Below, piece by piece: positions 16,567-23,623 of a stretch of 33,854 nt of DNA. A program made the position numbers and the translations under genes. The notes under the pieces are model-generated. The model saw nothing but the letters and a program-made list of their open reading frames with translations, had not been told where the DNA came from and made no database searches. This stretch comes from DATCJU01 sp036562635 (GTDB lineage Bacteria > Actinomycetota > Actinomycetes > Mycobacteriales > Pseudonocardiaceae): assembly GCA_036562635.1 (NCBI GenBank), contig DATCJU010000116.1, positions 1-33,854 of the forward strand. Direction: 5' to 3'. Within the stretch, counting starts at the first letter, position 1. The number at the start of each line of letters is the position of its first letter.

Positions 16567-17221
16567 GTGACCCACACCTTCGGTGTCAATCTGTGTGGTG
16601 TTGTCGACCCGCCCAGTCACCACCCGTACGGCAGCCCTCGCGCCCACGTCCGGGAACTCCTGCAGAACGCGGTGGACACGACCGGCGCCCGCCGCACCGA
16701 GCAACCGGACGCACCGGGGCATGTGCTGAACGAGCCGCCCGAGGTCACCGGCGACGGTGCCCTGCACGGCACCGACACCGGGACCGGCCTGACCGAGCAG
16801 GAGGTGCACAGCCTCCTGTCCACTGTGGGCAACACGTCGACACGTGAGGAGCCGGGCTTCGCTGTCGGGACCTCCTCGGCCAGTTCGGGGCGGGCGTGCT
16901 GTCCCGCTTCCTGGCGACCGAGCGGATCGGGCTGGTCACCCGCTCGCCCGGGGCGGCCCGGAGGTGCGGTGGACCGCGGACGGCACCGGCACCCACCACG
17001 TCGAGATCGATGACGCGGCCCGCACCGAGGTGGGCGCCACGGCGCGGCTGATCCCCCGCCCCGACACCGGGCACCGGTTGACGTACGACGTGGTGGCCCG
17101 GCTCGTCGAGGAGTTCGGCTCCCTGCTGCCGGTCCGGGTGGAGGTGGCCGGCCCGGGCGGGATCCGTCCGTTCGGTGCCGAGGAACTGCGCGGCAGCACA
17201 TGCCGGGGGAAGCCCGGCTGA
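16567..17221 (+). pseudogene. Remnant of an HSP90-family (GHKL ATPase) gene
   Basis: Three reading frames in succession match the actinobacterial HSP90-family protein. Residues from GTG 16567 give THTFGVNL, RELLQNAVD (N-box) and a damaged ATP-lid motif DTGTGLTE. From about 16875 frame 0 gives LGQFGAGVLSRFL. From about 16955 the next frame gives PEVRWTADGTG through LVEEFGSLLPVRVEVAG to a TGA at 17219-17221. Two 1-nt losses explain the frame changes, one near 16863 and one in a G/C run near 16949-16957. Conserved leucine and tyrosine positions recalled from intact homologues read Pro and His here. Only about 215 of the family's roughly 600 residues remain, so a working chaperone is very unlikely. 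Confidence 0.8.
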
Positions 17222-17403
17222 GACCGATCAACGCGTACTACGGTGTGTCGCGGTTCGACCTGATGCGGCACCGTTCGTCCGGTGCCGCGCCGCGTGGCAG
17301 AACTCCCCGGCGGCGTTCCCCGACCGGTTTCCACACTCGTTCCACGGGTCGTCCCAGTACCTGCCCCGGGGGCTGCCGGCCGACCCGCCGGGGGGAGGTG
17401 CCC
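17222..17403 (+). other. Scar between the HSP90 remnant and the TPR gene
   Basis: This stretch has open frames on the plus strand, including NAYYGVSRFDL and AAWQNSPAAFPDRF in different frames, but none matches a family I recognise. It probably joins the remaining 5' third of the HSP90 gene to the 3' part of its usual TPR neighbour after an internal deletion. It ends with the strong Shine-Dalgarno sequence of the TPR frame. Confidence 0.4.
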
Positions 17404-18339
17404 ATGGTGGACGGCGAGGAACTGCGCGCCGAGGGCGCGCAGACCGCCCCGGACCTGGCCGCCGCCCGGAAACACCTGTCCCCGGTCGCGGTGGCCCGGG
17501 CCTACCACCACCTGGCCCTCGGCCACCTGGAGCACCGGCGTTCCGTGGAGGCCGCCGAGACCCTGGAGGAGGCACTCCGCCTGCTCCGGAACTCCGCGGA
17601 CACCGACGACTCCCGCGAACTGCTGCTCGAGGTGCGGTACCGGCTCGGGATCGCCTACGACAACCTCGAGGAACACGACGCAGCCGTGGAACACCTCGGC
17701 GCCGTGGCCGATGCGCTCCGGGACGCACCGCCGGAAAAGCAGGCCGAAGTGGTCGGCCACCTCGCCACCGCCTACGGGCACCAGGGAGAGTGGGAGTCGG
17801 CGGGGCACATGTTCCGCCGCGCGGCCGAACTGTGGGAAACCGCCGGAGACGTGGGGCGGGCCTGCCACATGCTGCACGAGTTCGCCCTGCTGCCGCACGA
17901 CTTCGAGGGCATCGGGGAGGCCCTGACCGCCCTGGAGCACGCCCTGGCCCTGCTGGAGAGGTCGGAGCAGAAGGAGCACCAGGTGTTGCAGGTGACCCTG
18001 GTCGAGACCCGTGCGGATCTCCTGGGAGACGCGAGCCGGTACGCCGAGGCCCTGGAGACCGCCCGTGACGCCGAGCGACTGGCAGCACGGCTCGGCGACC
18101 CGGACCGGCGGGCCTCACTCGCCGCCAGGTGCGGAGATTTCCTGCTGATGCAGGACCGACTGGAGGAGGCCGAACAGGAAGCACGTCGGGCCGCGGCGCT
18201 ACTTGCCTCCGAGGCGTCCGAGAAGGCGATCCGCGATGTGCTGTACACCCTGGACGCCGTGCTGGGGCGGCGGGGCACGCCGGTGAGAACCGACCCGCTG
18301 TTCCGGGAACTCCTCTCCCGGCTGGACAGCCGACCGTGA
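17404..18339 (+). CDS. Tetratricopeptide repeat protein, probably a truncated partner of the HSP90-family gene
   Basis: The 311-residue protein is almost wholly helical TPR repeats, for example AYHHLALGHLEHRRSVEAAE, RYRLGIAYDNLEEHDAAVEH, VVGHLATAYGHQGEWESAGH and DFLLMQDRLEEAEQEARRAA. The ATG at 17404 follows GGGGGAGG at 5 nt, a strong signal; the frame stays open upstream to 17200 without TPR character. In other actinomycetes a much larger TPR protein follows the HSP90-family gene (recalled from memory), so this may be its C-terminal part, re-expressed or decaying. The frame is intact, so it could still be made. Its role is unknown; TPRs bind protein partners. Confidence 0.65.
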   Translation: MVDGEELRAEGAQTAPDLAAARKHLSPVAVARAYHHLALGHLEHRRSVEAAETLEEALRLLRNSADTDDSRELLLEVRYRLGIAYDNLEEHDAAVEHLGAVADALRDAPPEKQAEVVGHLATAYGHQGEWESAGHMFRRAAELWETAGDVGRACHMLHEFALLPHDFEGIGEALTALEHALALLERSEQKEHQVLQVTLVETRADLLGDASRYAEALETARDAERLAARLGDPDRRASLAARCGDFLLMQDRLEEAEQEARRAAALLASEASEKAIRDVLYTLDAVLGRRGTPVRTDPLFRELLSRLDSRP

Positions 18340-18357
18340 GCCGAGCCTACGGACAGG

Positions 18358-18386
18358 CCGGTGCTCCACGTCACGTGGAGCACCGG
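18358..18386. terminator. Bidirectional terminator between convergent genes
   Basis: CCGGTGCTCCACGT (18358-18371) pairs perfectly with 18373-18386, giving a long stem with a minimal loop. It lies 19 nt past the TPR gene stop and 84 nt past the minus-strand SpoU-type gene, so it can serve both. T-runs are lacking. Confidence 0.65.
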
Positions 18387-18469
18387 CTCCCGTCGTCGTG
18401 TCCCCAGCCGGACCGGAACGACGTCACACCCGAGTCCCCGCGGGTGCACGGAGACCTGCCTCGTGGGAC

Positions 18470-19348
18470 TCAACCGTCCTTCGGCAGGGCGTGCCGGCGC
18501 TGGGCACGGGCGCTGGTGTACAGGCACACTGCGGCAGCGGTGGCCAGGTTGAGGCTCTCCGCCGCACCGTAGAGCGGCACCCGCACCGCCTCGTCCACCC
18601 GCTCCAGCAGCTCGGCGGACAGGCCGTGGGCCTCGCTGCCGAACACCCACGCGGTGGGGCGCAGCAGGTCGCCGAACTCCTCGGCCGCATCCAGGTCGGT
18701 CTCGGCGTAGCCGTCGGCGGCCACCAGGCGCAACCCGGCGGCACGGCACGCGTCGAGGACCGTGGTCACGTCACGGGAACGGGCGACGGGCAGGTGGAAC
18801 AGGCTGCCGGTGCTGGCGCGCACGCACTTGCCGTTGTGCGGGTCGACGGACTCCCCGGCGAACACGACCGCGTCCGCACCCGCGGCGTCGGCCACCCGGA
18901 CCACGGTGCCGGCGTTACCCGGGTCGGACACACCGACCAACACCGCCACCAGTCGCGGCCGTCGCCCGTGCCCGGTGAGCGCCGCCCGGAGCGGAACGTC
19001 GACCAGGTCGCACACCGCCACCAGTCCCTGGGGGGTGACGGTCTCGGACAGTCCGGCCGCGGCCCGATCGGTGATCTCGCTGACCGGGATCCGGGCCTTC
19101 CGCGCCGTCGACACCAGGTCCGCATGCCGTTCGGCGGCGGAGGTGGTGACGAACAGCTCGTGCACCCGACCACGGCCGGAGGTCGCCCAGGCCAGCGCCT
19201 CACGCACCGCCTGGGCGCCTTCGGCCAGGAAACGGCCCGCTCGTTCCCGGCCGGAGCGGCGGGTCAGGTGCCGAGCGGCGACGACCCGGGGGGTCCGCTC
19301 GGTGAACGGACCTTCCCCGGGTCGCTGCGGAGTCTGCCGGCGGCTCAG
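18470..19348 (-). CDS. SpoU/TrmH-family RNA 2'-O-methyltransferase
   Basis: This SPOUT-fold enzyme is expected to 2'-O-methylate rRNA or tRNA using SAM. Visible are an N-terminal L30e-like RNA-binding part (GRFLAEGAQAVREAL...), motif 1 GVSDPGNAGTVVRVAD, motif 2 WVFGSEAHGLS and the knot-forming motif 3 SLNLATAAAVCLY. It directly follows rplT, as in other actinobacteria. The start is unusual: homologues begin at about TERTPRVVAARHL, but here that point reads CCG-TTC-ACC with no ATG, GTG or TTG nearby in frame. The coordinates use CTG at 19348, which overlaps the rplT stop as CTGA. The next canonical start, GTG 19207, would remove conserved residues. Function is sure at family level; the start is not. 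Confidence 0.82.
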   Translation of the reverse strand: MSRRQTPQRPGEGPFTERTPRVVAARHLTRRSGRERAGRFLAEGAQAVREALAWATSGRGRVHELFVTTSAAERHADLVSTARKARIPVSEITDRAAAGLSETVTPQGLVAVCDLVDVPLRAALTGHGRRPRLVAVLVGVSDPGNAGTVVRVADAAGADAVVFAGESVDPHNGKCVRASTGSLFHLPVARSRDVTTVLDACRAAGLRLVAADGYAETDLDAAEEFGDLLRPTAWVFGSEAHGLSAELLERVDEAVRVPLYGAAESLNLATAAAVCLYTSARAQRRHALPKDG

Positions 19349-19716
19349 GCCGCGTCCCCGGTGGGCAGGCTCTTGCGGGCCAGGTCGACCAGCGTGGTGA
19401 AGGTGGCCGGGTCGCTCACCGCGATCTCGGCGAGGTTCTTCCGGTCGACCTCCACACCGGCGGCCTTCAGACCCTGGATGAACCGGTTGTAGGTGATGCC
19501 GTTCTGCCGAGCGGCAGCGTTGATGCGGGTGATCCACAGCTGACGGAAGTCACCCTTGCGGGCACGGCGGTCCCGGTAGGCGTAGTTGAGCGAGTGGAGC
19601 ACCTGCTCCTTGGCCTTGCGGTACAGGCGCGAACGCTGCCCCCGGTAACCGCTGGCCAGCTCGAGAATGGTGCGGCGCTTCTTGTGGGCGTTGATCGCCC
19701 GCTTGACGCGTGCCAC
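19345..19716 (-). CDS. rplT: 50S ribosomal protein L20
   Basis: L20 is a 23S rRNA-binding protein needed early in large-subunit assembly. The 123-residue product starts MARVKRAINAHKKRRTILEL with the basic N-terminal extension and contains the conserved YRDRRARKGDFRQLWITRINAA region. The start codon is GTG at 19716, preceded by AGGAC. It is third in the infC-rpmI-rplT operon; L20 controls this operon in other bacteria. Confidence 0.97.
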   Translation of the reverse strand: MARVKRAINAHKKRRTILELASGYRGQRSRLYRKAKEQVLHSLNYAYRDRRARKGDFRQLWITRINAAARQNGITYNRFIQGLKAAGVEVDRKNLAEIAVSDPATFTTLVDLARKSLPTGDAA

Positions 19717-19741
19717 GGGTCCGTCCTGTTGTCTCTCTCAG

Positions 19742-19762
19742 GGGCGGCGTCGAGCGCCGCCC
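19742..19762 (-). other. Hairpin between rpmI and rplT
   Basis: GGGCGGCG (19742-19749) pairs with CGCCGCCC (19755-19762) around a TCGAG loop in the 86-nt rpmI-rplT gap. It may be a processing, stability or L20-binding element; the sequence does not say which. Confidence 0.45.
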
Positions 19763-19802
19763 GTACGGGTGTTGGGGACTGGGAGGTCAGGCCGACGGGC
19801 CG

Positions 19803-19997
19803 TCAGATGCCGAGCAGCCGCTTGACACGGCTGACGTCCTGCTTGGCCACGTCGCTGGTGCCGGCAAGGCGCCGGGTGCGGGTCGTCGGCTTGTGCTCCA
19901 GCAGGTGCCGGCGGTTGGAGCGCTCGTGGCGCAGCTTGCCCTTGCCGGTCACCTTGATGCGCTTCGACATCCCGCTGTGCGTCTTGTTCTTCGGCAT
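19803..19997 (-). CDS. rpmI: 50S ribosomal protein L35
   Basis: This 64-residue, very basic large-subunit protein starts MPKNKTHSGMSKRIKVTGKGK and ends RVKRLLGI, both typical of L35. The ATG at 19997 is preceded by GAGGA about 7 nt upstream. It lies between infC and rplT, all on the minus strand. Confidence 0.97.
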   Translation of the reverse strand: MPKNKTHSGMSKRIKVTGKGKLRHERSNRRHLLEHKPTTRTRRLAGTSDVAKQDVSRVKRLLGI

Positions 19998-20064
19998 TCG
20001 TCGTCCTCGTCTCGTACTGCCGCCGTGCGGCGGCGGGGCCGATGGCCCGAAGTGGTGGGATGAG

Positions 20065-20089
20065 GCCGGTCCGGAAGGACCGGACCGGC
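20065..20089 (-). other. Hairpin immediately after infC
   Basis: GCCGGTCCGG (20065-20074) and CCGGACCGGC (20080-20089) form a perfect 10-bp stem with a 5-nt loop, abutting the infC stop codon. No T-run follows and rpmI continues downstream, so it is more likely a processing or stability element, or a partial terminator. Confidence 0.5.
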
Positions 20090-20659
20090 TCACTCCGCCT
20101 GGCTGGTGTCCTCGGTGCGCGACCCGGACTTCGCACTCGAACGCGTCCTGTTCTTGTGCGGGGCCAGCACCATGATCATGTTCCGACCGTCCTGCTTGGG
20201 CGCGGCCTCCACGAACCCCAGCTCGGCAACGTCGTCCGCGAGCCGCTGCAACAACCGGAAACCGAGCTCGGGACGGGACTGCTCCCGACCACGGAACATG
20301 ATGGTCACCTTGACCTTGTTCCCGTGCTCGAGGAAGCGCACCACGTTGCGCTTCTTGGTCTCGTAGTCGTGAGAATCGATCTTCGGCCGGAGCTTCTGCT
20401 CCTTGATGACCGTCAGCTGCTGGTTCCGGCGTGCCTCGCGGGCCTTCTGCGCGCTCTCGTACTTGAACTTGCCGTAGTCCATGAGCTTGCAGACCGGCGG
20501 GCGCGCCTGCGGGGCGACCTCGACGAGGTCGAGGTCCGCTTCCTGGGCAAGGCGGAGCGCGTCCTCGATGCGGACGATTCCGACCTGCTCGCCGTTGGGT
20601 CCGACCAGGCGGACTTCCGGCACCCGGATGCGCTCGTTGATGCGCGGCTCGGAGCTGAT
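20090..20659 (-). CDS. infC: Translation initiation factor IF-3
   Basis: IF-3 binds the 30S subunit and proofreads start-codon choice. From the proposed ATC at 20659 the product has 189 residues: an N-terminal domain beginning ISSEPRINERIRVPEVRL, a basic linker with YGKFKYESAQKAREARR (63-78), and a C-terminal domain with VKVTIMFRGREQSRPELG. A perfect GAGGAGG (20670-20664) stands 4 nt before the ATC, whereas the in-frame GTG at 20689 has no such signal and adds TTNRNRGGP, which homologues lack. An AUU or AUC start is the known autoregulatory device of infC, since IF-3 rejects non-standard starts. If the GTG is used instead, the protein has 199 residues. Confidence 0.93.
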   Translation of the reverse strand: MSSEPRINERIRVPEVRLVGPNGEQVGIVRIEDALRLAQEADLDLVEVAPQARPPVCKLMDYGKFKYESAQKAREARRNQQLTVIKEQKLRPKIDSHDYETKKRNVVRFLEHGNKVKVTIMFRGREQSRPELGFRLLQRLADDVAELGFVEAAPKQDGRNMIMVLAPHKNRTRSSAKSGSRTEDTSQAE

Positions 20660-20922
20660 GGGGCCTCCTCGGTTTCGGTTGGTTGTCACTGAACCAGGCC
20701 GAGCGGAACCTGCCCCCAACAACGACAAGCCCCGCCGCCTCATCGGCGAACGGGGCCCGCTTCCGACCGCGCGACACGGCAACGCCGTGTCGTCCGCGCC
20801 CGGTCATACCCGGGTGCGGAATCGGACCCGGCCGCCTGAGGCGGCGACACGGGTGGGAGCGGGGCTCCACTTGGCCACCCCCGCGTGCGCGGGAGCTGGT
20901 CGCTCGTGTCAGGGTAGCAGCC
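20660..20922 (-). promoter_or_regulatory. infC leader with attenuator-like hairpins, shared with the divergent DUF1844 promoter
   Basis: Read on the minus strand the leader holds GCCGCC-TGA-GGCGGC (20831-20845), CGACACGGC-AAC-GCCGTGTCG (20772-20792), and a terminator-like element with outer stem GCCCCG/CGGGGC (20756-20729) plus inner CGCC/GGCG pairs, followed by TTGTCGTTGTT. The last lies about 70 nt before the infC start. TACCCT (20916-20911) may be the -10, but its -35 is weak. Leader attenuation of infC operons by L20 is known in Firmicutes; a comparable switch here is inference. Confidence 0.55.
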
Positions 20923-21315
20923 GTGACCGACCCGAAGCGAACCGACCTCAATCAGGTCACCGGACCGGACGCAGCAGCGGCGGGCGGGGACCTCCCCGTG
21001 CGGCACGTGTCCGAGGTGCCCAGCATCGAGGTGATCAGCAAGGCTGCCGTGCTCCTCATGTCCGCCGCAGCCGAGAAACTCGGCCTGGCCGACGAGGATC
21101 CGACGAACAGCCCCACCAAGGACCTGGACGAAGCGCGACGCCTGATCACCGCGCTGGCCGGCCTGGTCACCGCCTCAGCCGAGTACCTGGGCCCGCACGC
21201 CGCCCCGCTGCGGGAGGGGCTGCAGGCCCTGCAGCGCGCGTTCCGCGAGGCCTCCCCCTTCCCGGACGAGCCGGGCAAGGGACCGGGCGAGAAGTACACC
21301 GGCCCGGTCTACTGA
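20923..21315 (+). CDS. DUF1844 family protein
   Basis: The 130-residue protein has the DUF1844 pattern: SIEVISKAAVLLMSAAAEKLGL, then DLDEARRLITALAGLVTASAEYLG and AAPLREGLQALQRAFREAS. It is a small helical, soluble, conserved protein of unknown function found next to infC in actinobacteria. The GTG at 20923 lacks a Shine-Dalgarno sequence. CAGGGT (20910-20915) ends 7 nt upstream, which would fit a leaderless transcript. The gene diverges from infC across a 263-nt shared region. Confidence 0.8.
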   Translation: MTDPKRTDLNQVTGPDAAAAGGDLPVRHVSEVPSIEVISKAAVLLMSAAAEKLGLADEDPTNSPTKDLDEARRLITALAGLVTASAEYLGPHAAPLREGLQALQRAFREASPFPDEPGKGPGEKYTGPVY

Positions 21316-21380
21316 CCGGGCCGGCGGCGCAGCGTCCTCCCGGGTCGGCGAACCTGCCGGGATCGACCCGGGACGACGCT
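21299..21380. terminator. Double hairpin between DUF1844 gene and ridA (convergent)
   Basis: The first stem, CCGGCCCGGT/ACCGGGCCGG (21299-21308 and 21315-21324), encloses the last codons and TGA of the DUF1844 gene. The second has 17-nt arms with one mismatch (21331-21347 and 21364-21380), and its last base is within the ridA stop. Each suits termination of one of the two converging transcripts. Confidence 0.65.
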
Positions 21381-21763
21381 CAGTCACCCAGGACGGCCAG
21401 CGCGTCGATCTCCACCAGCAGACCGGGCGGCAGACCGACGTACACCGTGGTGCGGGCGGGGAACGGCTCGCGGACGAACTCGCCGTACGCCTCGTTCATC
21501 TCCGCGAAGTGGGCGGGATCGGTCAGGTAGACCCGGAGCATCACGACGTCGTCGAAGGTCGCACCCCCGGCCCGGAGCACCGCCTCGACGTTGCGCAGTG
21601 CCTGGCGGGTCTGCTCCGCGACCGTGGTGCCGACGATCTCACCGGTCCCGGGGTCGAAGGCCACCTGGCCCGCGACCTGGAGGATGTTCCCCTTCACCAC
21701 CCCCTGGGAGAACGCGGCGGGGGGCTTGGGGGCGTCGGCGGTCTGGATCGCGGTCTTGGGCAT
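21380..21763 (-). CDS. RidA family enamine/imine deaminase
   Basis: RidA-type proteins hydrolyse reactive enamine/imine products of PLP dehydratases to 2-keto acids and ammonia. The 127-residue protein has the YjgF fold, with GNILQVAGQVAFDP (25-38), and the conserved catalytic arginine R104 in PARTTV, followed by LVEIDALA (116-123). The ATG at 21763 shares its A with the IclR gene stop (TGATG). It is last in a kinase-IclR-RidA operon facing a PLP deaminase operon, a partnership that fits clearing that enzyme's imine product. Confidence 0.9.
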   Translation of the reverse strand: MPKTAIQTADAPKPPAAFSQGVVKGNILQVAGQVAFDPGTGEIVGTTVAEQTRQALRNVEAVLRAGGATFDDVVMLRVYLTDPAHFAEMNEAYGEFVREPFPARTTVYVGLPPGLLVEIDALAVLGD

Positions 21764-22548
21764 CAGTCGTCCTTCCGATCGGTTCGGTCGGTGCCGGTGC
21801 GGTGGGTGGGTGTCCACCCGCACTCGGCCGAAGCGGCCTCCGCCGTGCGCAGCAGTTCCGGCACGAGGGCCAGCAAACCTTCCAGGTCGAGCAGCATCCG
21901 CGGCACGGACAGCGACACCGCGGCCACCGCCCGGCCACCGGCACCGCGGACGGGGGCGGCGATGCAGTGGATGAAGTCCTCGTGCTCACCCCGGTCCACC
22001 GCGTAGCCGCGGCGCCGGACCTCGGCCAGCTCCGTCAGGTAGGCCTGGGGATCGGTGATCGTGTTGGCCGTCAGACGCGGGTAGTCCAGGGACTCGGCCA
22101 CGGCACGCCGCTGGTCCTCGGGGAGGTCCGCCACGAGCACCTTGGCCACGGCGGTGCAGTGCAGGGGGGCACGCAGCCCGATGCGCGAGACCATCCGTAC
22201 CGGGTGCCGGCTCTCCACCTTGTCGATGTAGACGACCTCCCCGTCCTCGTAGCTCGCCAGGTGGACGGTGTGTCCGGTGCGGGCGTTGAGCTCGCGCAGG
22301 TGGGGTTCGACGGCACGACGGACGTCCAGTGCTTCCAGAGCCCGGTTGGCCAGGTCGAACAGGGCGGTGCCAAGCCGGTAGCGACGCACGTCCTCGCGCT
22401 GGACGAACCGGTGACTCTCCAGGGTGCGCAGCAGGCGCAGCGCGGTGGACTTGTGCACGCCGAGCACGGTGGCGAGCTGGTCGAGGGTGCGCGGGCCCTC
22501 GGCGAGCTCGGTGAGCATCACCAGTGCACGGTCCAGGCTCTGGCTCAT
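21763..22548 (-). CDS. IclR family transcriptional regulator
   Basis: The 261-residue protein has an N-terminal winged helix-turn-helix (about 5-60; TLDQLATVLGVHKSTALRLL) and a C-terminal GAF-like effector domain with GHTVHLASYEDGEVVYIDKVES and HCIAAPVRG (194-202). IclR regulators include the sugar-acid regulator KdgR; the effector here could be 2-keto-3-deoxygluconate or an aminosugar acid (inference). The ATG at 22548 overlaps the kinase stop as ATGA. The likely target is the half-site cluster at 23647-23677 between the two divergent operons. Confidence 0.9.
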   Translation of the reverse strand: MSQSLDRALVMLTELAEGPRTLDQLATVLGVHKSTALRLLRTLESHRFVQREDVRRYRLGTALFDLANRALEALDVRRAVEPHLRELNARTGHTVHLASYEDGEVVYIDKVESRHPVRMVSRIGLRAPLHCTAVAKVLVADLPEDQRRAVAESLDYPRLTANTITDPQAYLTELAEVRRRGYAVDRGEHEDFIHCIAAPVRGAGGRAVAAVSLSVPRMLLDLEGLLALVPELLRTAEAASAECGWTPTHRTGTDRTDRKDD

Positions 22549-23579
22549 GACCGGATGATCTCCCACCGCACGCCGTCCCCGGCCACGCGGGCCGCGGCCC
22601 ACCGCCGGTCGTCGGCGGCCAACAGCTCCGCCACCACCGCCGGTGGCAACGACTCCCCGACATCGTCTCGGGTGCACAGCGTCGCCGCAGCCTGCAGGTG
22701 CCCGGCACGCAGGCACCGCCGCGGTGCGGCCCCGGCCAGGGCCTCGGCGAGGAAACCGGCGGCGAACGCGTCGCCGGCACCGACCGGGTCGACGACGTCG
22801 ACCCGCAGTGCCGGCTCGAACACCGGGGCACCGGCGCCCAGGACCGTGGCACCCCGCGCACCGTGCTTGACCACGAGGGTGTCGGGGTGGGGCAGCACCT
22901 GTCGTACCCGCGCGGGATCGCCGGTTCCCCACAGGGCCTCGGCCTCGTCCTCCCCCACGAACACGATGTCCGCGGCATCGGCGAGTTCGGTGAGCAGGCT
23001 CGGGTCGGCGCCCTCCCACAGCGCCGGGCGCCAGTTGACGTCGAAGGACACCCGCAGCTCCGTCCTGGGCAACGCCAGCAGGGCGCGGAGCAGGTCGCCA
23101 CACTGCGGGGACAGGGCCGCGGTGATCCCGGTGAGGTGCAGGACGCGCACCCCGGACAGGTCGAGGTCGTCGAGCAGGTCGCGACTCATGACCGAGGCGG
23201 CCGAGCCACGGCGGTAGTACCGCATGCGGGTGCCGGTCGCGCCCGGTTCCTTCAGGTACAGGCCGGTGGGGCGTCGCGGATCGATCCGCACGCCGCTCAC
23301 GTCCACCCCCGCCGCGCGGATGTGGTCCACCACCGCCCGACCCAGTGCGTCGTCGCCGACCGCACCCACCCAACGGGCGCGCAGCCCGAGCCGGGCCAGG
23401 TGACAGGCGACGTTGGCCTCCGCACCCCCGACGGTCCGCCGCCACAGGGTGGTGTCCTCGGCGGGGCCGGGTGTGGCCGGCACGAACACGGCCATGGCCT
23501 CGCCCAGACACACCACGTCCGCCGGATCCGGCATCCGGGTGGCGGACTCGGCCGTACGGCCGTCCTGCTGTTGCGGCAT
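22545..23579 (-). CDS. kdgK: PfkB family sugar kinase, probably 2-keto-3-deoxygluconate kinase
   Basis: The 344-residue ribokinase-fold enzyme has GGAEANVACHLARLG (51-65), the sugar-acid-side motif RYYRRGSAAS (120-129) and the C-terminal PfkB signature with VDPVGAGDAF, where D270 is the catalytic base. The YYR..SA.S pattern is the one I associate with 2-keto-3-deoxygluconate kinases, making KDPG from KDG. The ATG at 23579 follows AAAGGAG at 5 nt, a strong start. It leads the minus-strand operon with IclR and RidA. Other 2-keto-sugar acids or fructose remain possible substrates. Confidence 0.85.
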   Translation of the reverse strand: MPQQQDGRTAESATRMPDPADVVCLGEAMAVFVPATPGPAEDTTLWRRTVGGAEANVACHLARLGLRARWVGAVGDDALGRAVVDHIRAAGVDVSGVRIDPRRPTGLYLKEPGATGTRMRYYRRGSAASVMSRDLLDDLDLSGVRVLHLTGITAALSPQCGDLLRALLALPRTELRVSFDVNWRPALWEGADPSLLTELADAADIVFVGEDEAEALWGTGDPARVRQVLPHPDTLVVKHGARGATVLGAGAPVFEPALRVDVVDPVGAGDAFAAGFLAEALAGAAPRRCLRAGHLQAAATLCTRDDVGESLPPAVVAELLAADDRRWAAARVAGDGVRWEIIRS

Positions 23580-23623
23580 GGATCTCCTTTCCACACCCGT
23601 CCCATTGACCGGAGATCGCAGGA

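Noticed and set aside
20660..20689. infC start at GTG 20689
   Set aside because: It lacks a Shine-Dalgarno sequence, places the perfect GAGGAGG inside the coding region, and adds residues not seen in IF-3 homologues. It is kept only as the alternative start.
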